Position numbers and translations under genes: made by a program. Under the pieces are notes generated by a model that saw only the letters and a list, made by a program, of their open reading frames with translations, did no database searches and was not told the DNA's origin. From Physcia stellaris (lineage: Eukaryota; Ascomycota; Lecanoromycetes; Caliciales; Physciaceae), in NCBI GenBank assembly GCA_018902385.1, contig JABSSW010000064.1, positions 162,888-226,887 on the forward strand: 64,000 nt of DNA. The letters are read 5' to 3'. This document shows, piece by piece, positions 33,580-45,073 of this stretch. How positions within the stretch are numbered: position 1 is the stretch's first letter; every line of letters begins with the position of its first letter.

Positions 33580-33800
33580 TGTTTTGACGAACGTACATCG
33601 AAATTCAACATTTGACAAAATTAACATCGAATTAACATCGTTATTTTATCACATCGAATGTTAAAGTCGAAATTCGTTTTGACGCATTCAAAAAATCAAA
33701 TCTTCTACATATGTTTTTGCAAATTTCATGTATTTGTTTTTCATTTCGATATTCTCGTGTAATTATGTAATAATATCATATCATTGCATAACATTTCACA
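33580..33800 (+). repeat. LTR of element B (5' LTR)
   Basis: Shares GACGAACGTACATCG near the start and ends ACATTTCACA. It matches 36817-37033, and matches 60904-61121 in inverted orientation. Confidence 0.82.
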
Positions 33801-34599
33801 TTATATCGAAATCATTTTTTCTTCATGTTCGTTCATGATACGCGAACATTCAAATAAACAAAATTTTTTACAATTAAATTCAGTGAACGAATAGAAGCAT
33901 AATAGATTCAATTTGATTTTGATCATTCAACGAGAACAACGAAACATAATAAACTCGTTGTGAATTGAAAAAAACGAAACATAATAGATTCGTTTGTTTT
34001 GTTTTAAAGAACGCTCAAAACAGACAAATTCACGCGATAATCTCGATTCACAATACAACAAATTTTTTCTTTTTATTACTTTTGACGAAACATTCGTGTT
34101 TGAAAATCAGAAAATCATCAAATCAAAAAGAACATCAACAAACAAACATTTTTATTTAATATTCATCTGTTTCATCATAAACAAACATTTAGAAATTTCA
34201 TTCAACATCACATTGAATTTGTCATTTTAAATGAAATTCAATCATCAAGATTTACTTAAATCATTGTTTTGTTCATTTTTTTTTCTGTTTCAACAACTAT
34301 TCGATTTCAATTCACAATCATGATCTTTTCAAATTTTCTTCTCGAAATCAATCTAAAAGATCGATTATTGTTTAACGAAATTACACAATTGAACGCGTCA
34401 TGCAAATCAATCGAGAAAACGAAAATTGCATTAATCATCGTCAAATTTTGATCGATGAGCAAATTATCAACGAAAAAATAAATTTGCAAAATTGTTTCGA
34501 TCGAAACGAAATTCTCTTTAAAAACGAAAATTTATGAATGTCGAATCAACTAGATTTGATGATTGAAATAATTCGTGACGTTCACGATCAATTTTTCTG

Positions 34600-35830
34600 T
34601 GCACATTTTGACATGAATCGTATTAAAAAACTCATTAAACGCTATTATTATTGATTTAGTATGAAATTATTCATCAAAAATTATATTCGTAACTGTCACA
34701 AATGTCAGCGATCGAAATTTTCACATGATGATCGTCACGAACTGTTAATTTCATTGTCGATTTCTAATTAACGATGAATTGATATATCGATGAATTTCAT
34801 AATTGAATTATTTGATTTTAAAAACAATAATGTCATTTGTACTATTATCGATCGTTTAATCAAAAAACGTCATTACGTTTTTTGCGTGATTGATGACGAT
34901 GATTTAACAATTCAAATTTGTGTCAAAATATTGTTTCATTATGTATTTCGTATTCATAAATTATTTTCATTCATTATTTCAAATCGAGATGATCAATTCG
35001 TAAATCGCGTTTGAAAAATTTTCTGTAAACGATTAAAAATCAAATGTAAATTGTTCATTGTTTTTCAATTTGAAATCGATGATCAAATCGAACGAACGAA
35101 TCAAAATATCGAAATTCGATTGCGTTTGTATTGCAATTATCGTCAAAACGATTGAATTGATTGAATAAATATCATGAAAATCGTTGACAACAACGATGTT
35201 TCAACAATCATCGAACTCATTTCATTTTTCATTAATAAAAATTATCATTTTCGAATGATTTTTGAATCAAATTTAAATGATTACGAAATTACTAAAAAAC
35301 GTTTGTTGATTCAACAAAACGAATTCATTGTCGAAAAAATGAATCGTATCATTGAATATATCAAAATCAATGTTGTCGATGCAAAACAGAAAATAATTGT
35401 TCGAATCAACAAATTTCGCTTTTCAATAAATTTTGAAATAAAAAATTACGTTTGATTGAATCGTCGTCACATAAAAACAATTCGTTCGTCAAACAAATTG
35501 AACGACAAAAAACTGAATTCGTACAAAATGATCAAAAAAAAAATCTCGTTTATAAATTGAAATTGCTCGACGATATGCACATTCATTCAATTTTTCATTT
35601 TTGATTATTAAGAAAGAATTTTAGAAATTCGTTGAAAAAACAACATAACGATTTTTCAAAATCAATTATCGCAAAAAAAATGTTTGAATGAAAACTCGAT
35701 GATATATTACAATTTCGATATCATTATCATCGTTTTCAGTATCGTTGCAAATGATCGAATTGAAATTTTCATAATCGAATTTGATATTATGTCGACGATG
35801 ACGAATTTGAAAATGTTCAAAACATCGTGA
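34600..35830 (+). pseudogene. Element B integrase and chromodomain, decayed
   Basis: Zinc-binding HFDMNRIKKLIKRYYY* and IRNCHKCQRSK are followed by the core (R*IDISMNFII, IIDRLIKKRHYVF, ISNRDDQFVNRV*KIFC) and a C-terminal part (VVDAKQKIIVRINKFRF, KLLDDMHIHSIFHF*LLRK). A chromodomain follows (RYHYHRFQYRCK*SN*NFHN, I*YYVDDDEF). Nearly every stop is TGA at a position that is Trp in the family: 34652, 34775, 35752, 35761 and 35782 are examples. One TAA (34769) is an exception. Confidence 0.85.
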
Positions 35831-36816
35831 ATATTTTTCACGAAATTAATTCAAAGACAACGAAATCTGTTTTGCGAAATGATTAAATTGTACACATCGT
35901 TTAAAATTGATCAAAAAACGTCAACATGAATTCGTTACAACTCATTATCAAATTGATTCAAAAAGTTTTTGTTTCGATTTTCAATTTTCATGTCATTTCG
36001 CGTTATTTACAATCAGAATTTACGTCGCATGAAGAATTAAATCGTGTCAAAAATATTTTCAAAAATTGTCGTCAAATTTTATTAAACAATGAATAGTAAT
36101 GTAAAATGTTATGCAATGAAATGAATAAACGCAAATTGTCAAAAAAATTCGAACATTTACGAGTTCGTCAACAAAATTTTCAATTGTTTATTAATGACAC
36201 GCGAAATTATTTGTAAAATTCGTTCAAAATATTTGCTTTTCAAAAAATCTAATACATGCATATTTCGTTGAATGCAATGTACGAATCAAACGTCGTATAT
36301 GCGATAACATCAACGCGTTAATCGTAATGATAAAAATTCTATCGACATAATGAAATTGCTCGTTTCGTGATATCAATTTGATGTTGCAAAAATTTTCAAA
36401 ATTGTTGACGCGTTCAATTGTTTGTTTATTAATGTTCGTCGAAATTATTTTTGACGAATTGTATGAATTGATCATTTTTTACGACATTCATTACATTCAC
36501 GCTTTGTCGCATGCAATGTACACATCAATTTTCGCATACGCGAAAATGTCAAGATTTTAAACATTGTTATCATGATTGTACTAACATGATCAAATTGCTC
36601 ATTTCGTCGTAAATCGATTTGATGTTTTCACGATTTTTGACGAATCGATTTCGCGAACGAAATCGATTTCACAGCATTTCGAATTTATTTGTTCATTTTA
36701 TCAATCATTCAATTCAACGTCATTCAACAACGCATCTAGATCGCGCAAAACGTTCGTCGAAAAAAAAAATTCAATTGATCGTTTCGAGACGAAATTGAAA
36801 AAAAAACGAGAAATAA

Positions 36817-37033
36817 TGTAACGAACGTACATCGAATTCAACATTTGACAAAATTAACATCGAATTAACATCGTTATTTTATCATATCGAATGTTAAAGT
36901 CGAAATTCGTTTTGACGCATTCAAAAAATCAAATTTTCTACATATGTTTTTGCAGATTTCATGTATTTGTTTCTCACTTCGATATTCTCGTGTAATTATG
37001 TAGTAGTATTATATCATTGCGTAGCATTTCACA
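36817..37033 (+). repeat. LTR of element B (3' LTR)
   Basis: Starts TGTAACGAACGTACATCG and ends AGCATTTCACA, followed by the TSD AATCG. Confidence 0.85.
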
Positions 37034-37339
37034 AATCGAATGTTTTCGAAACAACGTTAATTGAAATTCGATTTCGTTTTGAATTTTTTGAATCAAATAT
37101 TTTCGAAACAACGTTGATTAATTCGATTTTTAAATCATTTAAATGCGATCGACATTTCATGTTATGCATCGCATTCATGAATCGTTTCATAATATGCATC
37201 GCATTCATAATTTTGATTGTATTTATTTGCATTTTTTCGAAACGTTTCGAATTTGCGATCAATGATTTTTGCAATTTTTTCAAAATTTGACGATTGTTTT
37301 CGACGTTTTTTTAATAATTATCATGTAATCAAATCGTTT

Positions 37340-37664
37340 TGAAAATTCGATATCAAAATTCTTGTTATCGAGACGATAATCGATTAAAAAATTATATCGA
37401 TTCAATTTTTGAATTCATCGAATTTGACGTGACGACAATTTAATTGTGATCATAAATTGTTTCAAATTACGATGATTAATAAAAACAAAAATTAGTTTTT
37501 TTGCGTTTTCGAAATAATGTTTTCATTGTTTGAACGAAATCACAATAATCAACAATTTTTTGTTATGAATTTCGTAATTGCATTCGATCGAAATCATTTT
37601 GCGCGAAAAATACGCAACAAAATGTTAATGATTTTCGTCGTTTTGTTGACATAAAATGATTTCG
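37340..37664 (-). pseudogene. Element E RNase H fragment
   Basis: Minus strand: EIILCQQNDENH*HFVAYF, FSRKMISIECNYEIHNKKLL, SFKQ*KHYFENA, INHRNLKQFMI and LSSRQIR*IQKLNRYNF. These match Gypsy RNase H blocks, again with stops at conserved Trp (NH*HF, KQ*KHY, IR*IQ). It continues the reverse transcriptase part that ends near 45073, on the far side of insertion H. Confidence 0.8.
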
Positions 37665-38164
37665 ATAATTTTGTCGAATGAATCGACAACAAGAATCATT
37701 TGTACGTGATGTCGATTACGAATTTGTTGTCATCATTGTATAGCAAAATCAAAAGTTTTTTCAAATCGTTTCAGTATCAAGTTTGCGTTAAATCGAACTT
37801 TCGACGTATATTATCGTTATACTAATCATTTTACGACTCGAATATTTGTATCGACATCGTTATTGACGTACATCGTTTTACGTTTTTACGATAATACGTC
37901 GATCAATGTTTTTTTCGACAAAACAATTGTTATTCGTTTTTTCAAATCTCTATGATCACACATACGAACAAAACTTGATACGAAACACAAAATACAAAAC
38001 ACAAAATATACGAATCATCAAAATACAAATTTTCGACGATTCAAATGAGCGCGACATTTCAAATATCAACAATGAAAAACGACATTTCATAGAATTCTCG
38101 TTCGATAATATTTAATATAACGAGCGAGAGAAAATAATGTTTATGAATTGTTATTTTCGAAAAT

Positions 38165-38411
38165 TGTTACGAGCATGTCTGACAAATAGATCTGACAAAT
38201 GTCTAGCAAATAGATTTGACAAATAGATAATTGATATGATATAATCGAACAACGAATTATGTTCTAATTTTACGTCGAAATTAACGTGATTTGAAATTTG
38301 ACGTCGCACATTGTTTGCAATTTCAACATTTTGTATTTATTTGTTTTTGCAAATTTATTGTTTTCGTTTAATTAATCAATCAATACAATCATACAAACAC
38401 GATTCATGATA
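38165..38411 (+). repeat. LTR of element C (5' LTR)
   Basis: 247 bases, TGTTACGAGCATGTC to GATTCATGATA. It differs from the 3' LTR mostly by transitions. Confidence 0.85.
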
Positions 38412-38642
38412 TTACAATAAATTTTCAATTTTTATCGCTCGTCGTGATACGCGAACGTTCAAAAATAAAATTTCAAATCGATCAAATTTTTCGTGAAAAA
38501 CAAACGACGAAAATTTTTTTGACGAAACAAACGACGAAAATCGTGTAATTACAAATCGAATTTACACGCAAACGACGAAATTTTCGACGTTAAAAAACGA
38601 CGAAACGACGACGATTTTTTTATTTTTTTTTATTTTCTCGAG

Positions 38643-40000
38643 ATGATTCGCAATCATCATAAAACAATTTCATTCAATTCATCTCGTCAAAATTTGAATA
38701 TTGACGAAATACAAAAAAACGTTGAACAAATGTTGAACGAAATTCACGAAATCGATGAAAAATTCACGATTCGTTACAAATTTCGTCAATTTTTTTTTAT
38801 TTCAAACGTTGTTTCGAATCAAAACGACGATGTCACGCATTTTTTGAACATAAAAATTGTTCGTCAATTGAAATATTGAGTTCAACATCATTTCGACGAT
38901 TTTTTGAACATGTTCAATGATTTACGCATCGATCGAGACAAATATTTAATCGTTTTAAAAAATTTTCACGAATTCGTTAAATTGTTCAAATCTCAAAAAA
39001 AAAATCTATTCGATATCGATAATATTTTTGAACAAATACGCGACAAATTTAAAACGTTCGAAAAAAAAAAAGCGAATGATAAATCAACTCGTTGACAAAC
39101 ATATTAAATATGACGATTTGATCAAATTGAATGAAACTCGTCGTTTTGAACGTGTTTTCAATCTCGATTCAAATAAAAATTCAAACAATATCGATGATGA
39201 CGAAAAAAAATCTGTTGTTGACGATTCGATCGTTACAAATTTTATCAAATTCTCGAAAAAAACGCTCGAACAAACATTCGAATTTCGATAAATTCACGAA
39301 TGATGTGAATTTTGATTGATTTATTTGAAAAATCAACGTTCACGATAAATTCACGATTAACAATAATTGATACGAAATTGTTCGTTTCATGATCACGACA
39401 ATAATTGATTGAATTGAAAAAAAACAATTAAACATATTCAATTTCGTCGATACAACAATTTGAATTATTTCGAAAATGAAATAATGATAATCAATTTTTT
39501 CGAAAACATTTATGAAAATTCAAATCATCAACGCAACGTACGTCGAAAATATCGAGATTTGATCATGTTCGATATTCAAAATTTTCAATTTTTCTATTCG
39601 AATTTTCATCGTTTGAATATTTAAATCAATTTCGATCAATTCACGTTGATAAAAAATTTAATTGACAAATTCATCATGTCGTTGAAACAAATTTTGAACA
39701 ATTCGTTTCGTCATCATTTTATTTTGCTCGCGTGAAAAAATGACATTCAATAAATGTACAACGATTTGATCAACATTCGAAAAAAAAAAACTCGAATTCG
39801 AATTCAAAAATCAATTTTAATGTTTTTCAAAACGATTTTTGTTGTTTCGATTGCAATTTCGTTTATTAAATCAATTACGTCGACGTTTTTCGTCAAATTC
39901 AAAAACGATCATAAACATGATTCGATTATCGATCAATTGATCGTCACGAACAAATGTTTCACGTGTAAAAAATTCGATCACAATTGAAAATTTTGTTTCA
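38643..40000 (+). pseudogene. Element C gag with CCHC zinc knuckle, decayed
   Basis: An ATG at 38643 starts MIRNHHKTISFNSSRQ; the frame breaks several times. At 39955-39996 the plus strand encodes CFTCKKFDHN*KFC, a CX2CX4HX4C knuckle with a TGA inside it. Confidence 0.7.
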
Positions 40001-40091
40001 ACGTCAGCAAATTTCAAAAACGTCAAAAACATAAATTACAAATACATCAATTGAATTTTGATATCGATTCGAGCGAATTTGATTCGAAAAA

Positions 40092-40490
40092 TTGACAATT
40101 CACGTCAAAAACGCGATTGATGAATGTTTAAAAAAATTTTTTATTCACGATGATAATATGTTTGACTTTTTCATTAAACGATTTTTAATCATTATTTGTA
40201 CGTTATCATTCAACGATAATAAACATAAATTAAAAATTTTAATAAACATTGATGCAATCGATTATGCGTTCATTGATAAAAAAATCGCGCAATTTGTATG
40301 CAACATGTTGAACATGAAATTCGTATTTTTATTGAAATCGAAATCATTGATTGAATTCGACGATCGTTATGTTTTTTCTATAATTCACGCGATATATTTC
40401 AAATTGACGATAAAATTACATTTCGAATTGATCGTTTTTTTGTTAATTATTGATTTCGATAATCATTCGATAATTTTAAAAAAATCGTGA
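40092..40490 (+). pseudogene. Element C retropepsin-like protease, decayed
   Basis: The active-site block reads LINIDAIDYAFIDKK at about 40239-40283. Aligned with the family pattern D-S/T-G-A-T-D-Y-A-F, the catalytic Asp has become Asn, Thr has become Ile and Gly has become Asp. All are C to T or G to A changes. Confidence 0.7.
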
Positions 40491-41399
40491 ATGAACAAAC
40501 ATGAAATTATATTGAACATGATTTACGATAAATTGATTTTTAAATCGTTCAAATGCAATCATCACGACAAGATATTCAATCAAACGATGCAAACTCGTCG
40601 TTTAAAAACTTTCAAATCAAATCGTCGATAAAATGTATTTAATTGACGTCGCGATGCAAAATTATCGCAAAAAAATAATACAAAACACATAACGACGATA
40701 AAATTTCGATATATCATTTTATCACGTTTCAAAATCAATTCATTATTTTTTGTTGTTGAAAACGAATTTGACGTATTCGATTTCAAATGTTTCGAATGTT
40801 CAATTCATTCAAAAATCGATGACGACGACGAATCGTTAACAATTGAATCAAATAATTCAAAAATTGATATCACGACGATTACGAAAACGACATTCGTCAA
40901 AAAAAAAACTGAAAAGTCAACGCAATAAACGATGAAAAACGAAAAAATAACAATCAAAATTTTCGTTATTTTCAAAATTGAATTTTGACGATTCGATGAA
41001 TATCGCAATAATTGATACAATTTTTTTTGTTTGTTGATCGATGTCAAAAATCGAAAACAAAAAATTTAATGTTTTTTTATTACGATCAATCAAATCGATT
41101 TTGCGTTCAAAACATTACAAACGAATTTTGAATTATTGAAAATTGTCGTCATAATCAAAAAAATTCTGAAACATGAACAAATCAAATCGATACTCGAACG
41201 CATTATGAAAAAAATGTCAAAATATTTTCATCATTTATCAAAAATATTCGATTTTTAAAAAATTATCAAATTATTTTTTCATAAATCATACGATCATAAA
41301 ATCGAATTTTTGAACGATAACAATTTTCTATTTCGCAATCGAATGTATTTTCTATTCGAATTCAAATTTAAAAAATTCAAAAAATATTTGAAAAAAAAT

Positions 41400-42570
41400 T
41401 TGCAAAAAAAATTTATCGTATTTAATTAAACGACATACGTTTCATTTGTTTTATTTGCGATTAAATTCAACGATCAATTACGTTTGTGTATGAATTATCG
41501 TCGATTCAATCACATCACGAAACGCAATCGATATTTTATTTTTTTGATCGAGAAAATTCTGATCAAAATTCAAAATTGCAAATATTTGATCAAACTGAAT
41601 ATTATATCGATTTTCAATAAATTTCGAATGAATGAAAAAAATGAAAAATTCATCACGTTCGTTATTTCTATGAAATCGTATAAATATCGAATATTATTTT
41701 TTGAATTAATCAACGATTTTGCAAATTGACAACATTACATGAATGATTTTTTTGTTCAATTTTTTGAACGAATTTTGTCAAATTTATTTGAATGACATAT
41801 TCATCTACAAAAAATTCAAAAAGAAACATATCGTGCACGTTCGAGCAATATTGAAAAAACTCAAAAAAATCGATTTACAAATGAATATCGAGAAATGCGA
41901 GTTTTTCAAAAAAAAAATGATTTTTTTAAACGTTATATTCTCGATGAATGATTTTCGCATGAATTCAAAAAAAAATACAAATCATAATTGATTGAACACG
42001 TTCTATCAATTTCAAAAAAATACAAATTTTCGTGAATTTCGTCAATTTTTATCGACGTTTCATTCGTGATTTTTCGAAAAAAAATCAAAGTTTTCACTCG
42101 AATGATCAAAAAATTCGTAAAATTCGAATGAATTACGAAAACAAAAAAATTTTCAATTTATTTAAAAAAACGATGATCGAAATTTTCATATTTCGTCATT
42201 ACGATAAAATTAAACAAATCATTTTGAAAATCGATTTTTCAAATTACGTTAATGCGAAAATGTTATCGCAATACAATGACGAAAAAATTTTACATTTCGT
42301 TGTTTTTTACAATCGAAACATGATTTCAATCGAATGCAATTACGAAATTTATAACAAAAAACTATTGATCATTATTCGTTGTTTAAAACATTGACGTTCA
42401 AAATTCGAAAAAATTGACGAATCGATCAAAATTTTCATCGATCACAAAAATTTGAAAATTTTCATAATTTCGAAAAAATTAATTTTTCGTCAAATTCGTT
42501 GAACAAAAATTTTATCGAAATTCAATATCGTCATTCAATTTCAATCAAAAATTCAAAACGTTAAAACAAA
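41400..42570 (+). pseudogene. Element C reverse transcriptase and RNase H, decayed
   Basis: RT blocks: QLRLCMNYRRFNHITKRNRY, KLNIISIFNKFRMNEKNEKF, MKSYKYRILFFELIN, then FCQIYLNDIFIYKK and MNIEKCEFFKKKMIFLNVIF. The polymerase box normally reads Y-L/M-D-D and here is YLND. RNase H: FVNFYRRFIRDFSKK, IECNYEIYNKKLL, LKH*RSKFE, IDHKNLKIF, IR*TKILSKFN. Stops at LKH* and IR* replace Trp. Confidence 0.85.
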
Positions 42571-42889
42571 CGTTTTGATTCGCATGTCGAATTCACGATT
42601 TAAAAACGATAACGACGAACGACATCAATATAAAAAACAAATATTGTTCATTTTCGAACGATTCGAAATTCATGTCGTCGAATTTGACGAATCAATTTAC
42701 GAACGAATTTTCGTCGTCAACAAAACAAACAACGATTGCAAAACATATCGTGAAACGTTCAATCAAAATTTTATTTTCGTGAATGAAATCAATTTACGCG
42801 ATTGTCAAAAAAAACGATGTTTTATATTACAAAAATCGATTATGAATGTTCGTCGATGTTTTTTTATTCGTTGATTTTTTCAAAAAAAT

Positions 42890-44150
42890 TCATGAATTTT
42901 CAACGTCGAATCATTTTGAATTTAATCGCATGAAAAATTTTTTACGTCGTAATTATTATTGATTCAATATGCGCAAAACAGTTCGTCGATACGTACGTAA
43001 TTGTTATGAATGTCAACGAACTAAAATTTCTCGAAATCGTAAAACGATTTATTCATTTCTTTGATCATATTTTTGCAACGTTGAACAAATATATCAATTG
43101 ATTTCATCACGAGATTGTTTAACGTTCACGATCATAATGTCATTTGCACGATAATCGACAAATTCAATAAAAAACGTCATTATGCATTTTGTACAACGAA
43201 AAACGAAAACACGAATGTTGAAATTACAACAAAAATATTCATTCAATACGTGTTTCGTATTCATGATTTGTTTTTTTATAACATTTGATCGAAATTTTCG
43301 ATTCGTGTTTTTTGTATGACAAATTTTTTGCAAAATTCTCGACATCAAATGTAAATTTTTCACGATTTTTCATTCAAAAATTGATGATCAAATCGAAAAA
43401 ATCAATCAAAATATCGAAAAACAATTGCGACAATATTGCAATTACATGCAAAATCATTGAAACGTTTGATTATTTATGATCGAATTCGCAAACAACAACG
43501 CGATTTTTACATTTATTAAATTATCATCGTTTTTCGTCAACAAAAATTTTTCTTTTCGTATGAATTTTTCATCGAATTTTATTTCGTATGTCATCACAAA
43601 AAAACGATTTTTGATCGTCAAAACGAAAAACATCACGAACACAATACAAAACATTTTCGATTATGTACGAATTTACGTCGAAATAATTCAAAAACGCATG
43701 ACGAAACAAATCAACAAACATCGCAAAATCGTGAAATACGTCGAAAAAAATTACGTTTTTTTGAATCGACGAAACATCAAAATCGTTAAATCATTCGACA
43801 AATTTGATGACAAAAAATTAAACTCGTTCAAAATGTTGAAACGTATGAACAATTTTTATCAATTTGAATTGTTTGAAACAATGCGAATTTATGATGTGTT
43901 TTATTGTTGACTTTTACGCAAAAATTTTTGTGATTTTTTCGAAAATCAAATCAACGAATTTTTCGATTCTGTCATAATCAACGAGAATTTCGAATAAAAA
44001 ATGAACGATATTTTAAAATTTCGATATTATTACGATCGATTTCAATATCGCGTCAATTGATCGAGTTGATCGCATAATCGAATTTGATATTACGTCGACA
44101 ACGATGAATTCGATAATATTCGTGACGTGATGAATGATTATCATCGAAAT
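42890..44150 (+). pseudogene. Element C integrase and chromodomain, decayed
   Basis: Zinc-binding part: RNYY* then VRRYVRNCYECQRTK. The longest remnant (43476-43910) covers the C-terminal half: AKxYVxxNYVFLNRRNIK and FYQFELFETMRIYDVFYC. Chromodomain-like remnants continue to about 44150. A further tail at 44388-44480 is shared with element B (about 36001-36090). Confidence 0.75.
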
Positions 44151-44616
44151 TATTTCATCGTCGCAAACTCGAAATCATTCAAAATTACATTTTTCGTTTT
44201 TCAAATCGATGATCAAAATTCATTTGCGAATCGTCGTCGTTTTCGAAAAAAAATCGTCGTTTTGACATTCATTGAAATTACGTTCGATTAAAATTTGAAA
44301 ATTTCAATTGAATTTGAATTCATTTTGATTTCATTCATTCGTTTCAAAAAAAAAATTTCAATTTCAAATTTCATTATCATCGTTTCGACGTTGTTTACAG
44401 TCAGAATTTACGTCGCATAAAAAGTTGAATCGTGTCAAAAACATTTTCAAAAATTATTGTTCGATTTTATTGAACTATGAATTGATGCAACATATTGAGA
44501 AAATCAAAAGATGATGATCGTGAAAATCTCGAATTTTGAATTCGTTCAAAACAACAACGTTTTCGTTTCGAATCAACGACGAATCGTCGAAACGACGTTC
44601 GCGAAAAAAAAAATAA

Positions 44617-44863
44617 TGTTACGAACATGTTTGACAAATAAATCAAATAAATGTTTAACAAATAAATTTGACAAATAAATAATTGATATGATATAATCGA
44701 ACAACGAATTATGTTTTAATTTTACGTCGAGATTAACGTGATTTGAAATTTGACGTCGCACATTGTTTGCAATTTCAACATTTTGTATTTATTTGTTTTT
44801 GCAAACTTATTGTTTTCGTTTAATTAATCAATCAATACAGTCATACAAACACGATTCATGATA
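44617..44863 (+). repeat. LTR of element C (3' LTR)
   Basis: 247 bases, TGTTACGAACATG to GATTCATGATA. Confidence 0.85.
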
Positions 44864-45057
44864 AGAATGATATTTCGATAAAGAGAAAATCTTTCAACAA
44901 GATAAATCATTTTTCGTTTTCGAAAATAATGTTTCTTGAATTTGAAAAATGAAATATTCAATTTCTATTCTGTACATACTTATCTATCTATGTCATTTAT
45001 CTCGTCTATGATTCAGACAAGTCGATCGAATCTAAATAATAAAACAAATTCTTGCTC
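44864..45057. other. Less-mutated patch flanking element C
   Basis: Unlike its surroundings this stretch keeps many CT and AG dinucleotides (for example TACTTATCTATCTATG). It is the right-hand part of insertion H; the left-hand part near 37930-38164 is similar in this respect. Confidence 0.5.
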
Positions 45058-45073
45058 ATAATTTTGTCGAATG

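Larger units (their letters stand above)
33580..37033 (+). mobile_element. Ty3/Gypsy element B, deleted copy nested in E (TSD AATCG)
   Basis: LTRs at 33580-33800 and 36817-37033, flanked by AATCG at 33575-33579 and 37034-37038. Only integrase and a chromodomain remain inside (34600-35830). gag, protease, reverse transcriptase and RNase H are missing, so the copy is internally deleted. The insertion lies between the RNase H and integrase parts of element E. Confidence 0.85.
38165..44863 (+). mobile_element. Full-length Ty3/Gypsy chromovirus C
   Basis: Two 247-base LTRs (38165-38411, 44617-44863) bound a complete but dead gag-pol: gag from 38643, zinc knuckle at 39955-39996, protease, reverse transcriptase, RNase H, integrase and chromodomain. 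The flanking 5-mers are AAAAT (38160-38164) and AGAAT (44864-44868); they differ by one A/G, which the local mutation bias (AG to AA) would explain. Confidence 0.85.
37681..45057. mobile_element. Insertion H in the E pol gene, flanked by a 16-base direct repeat and carrying element C
   Basis: ATAATTTTGTCGAATG occurs at 37665-37680 and at 45058-45073, exactly where the E pol gene breaks off and resumes. Removing 37681-45057 and one copy of the repeat joins reverse transcriptase (IRVEIDAFDKI) to RNase H (IEIILCQQNDE) in frame. Without element C the insertion is about 670 bases and non-coding. A 16-base duplication is too long for an LTR element and would fit a LINE- or SINE-like insertion. Alternative: a short overlap left by recombination between two related copies. 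Confidence 0.55.

Noticed and set aside
37029-37283. 84-codon minus frame with repeated MNAMH
   Set aside because: It lies across the edge of the element B LTR; the repeated peptide reflects a local simple repeat, not a gene.
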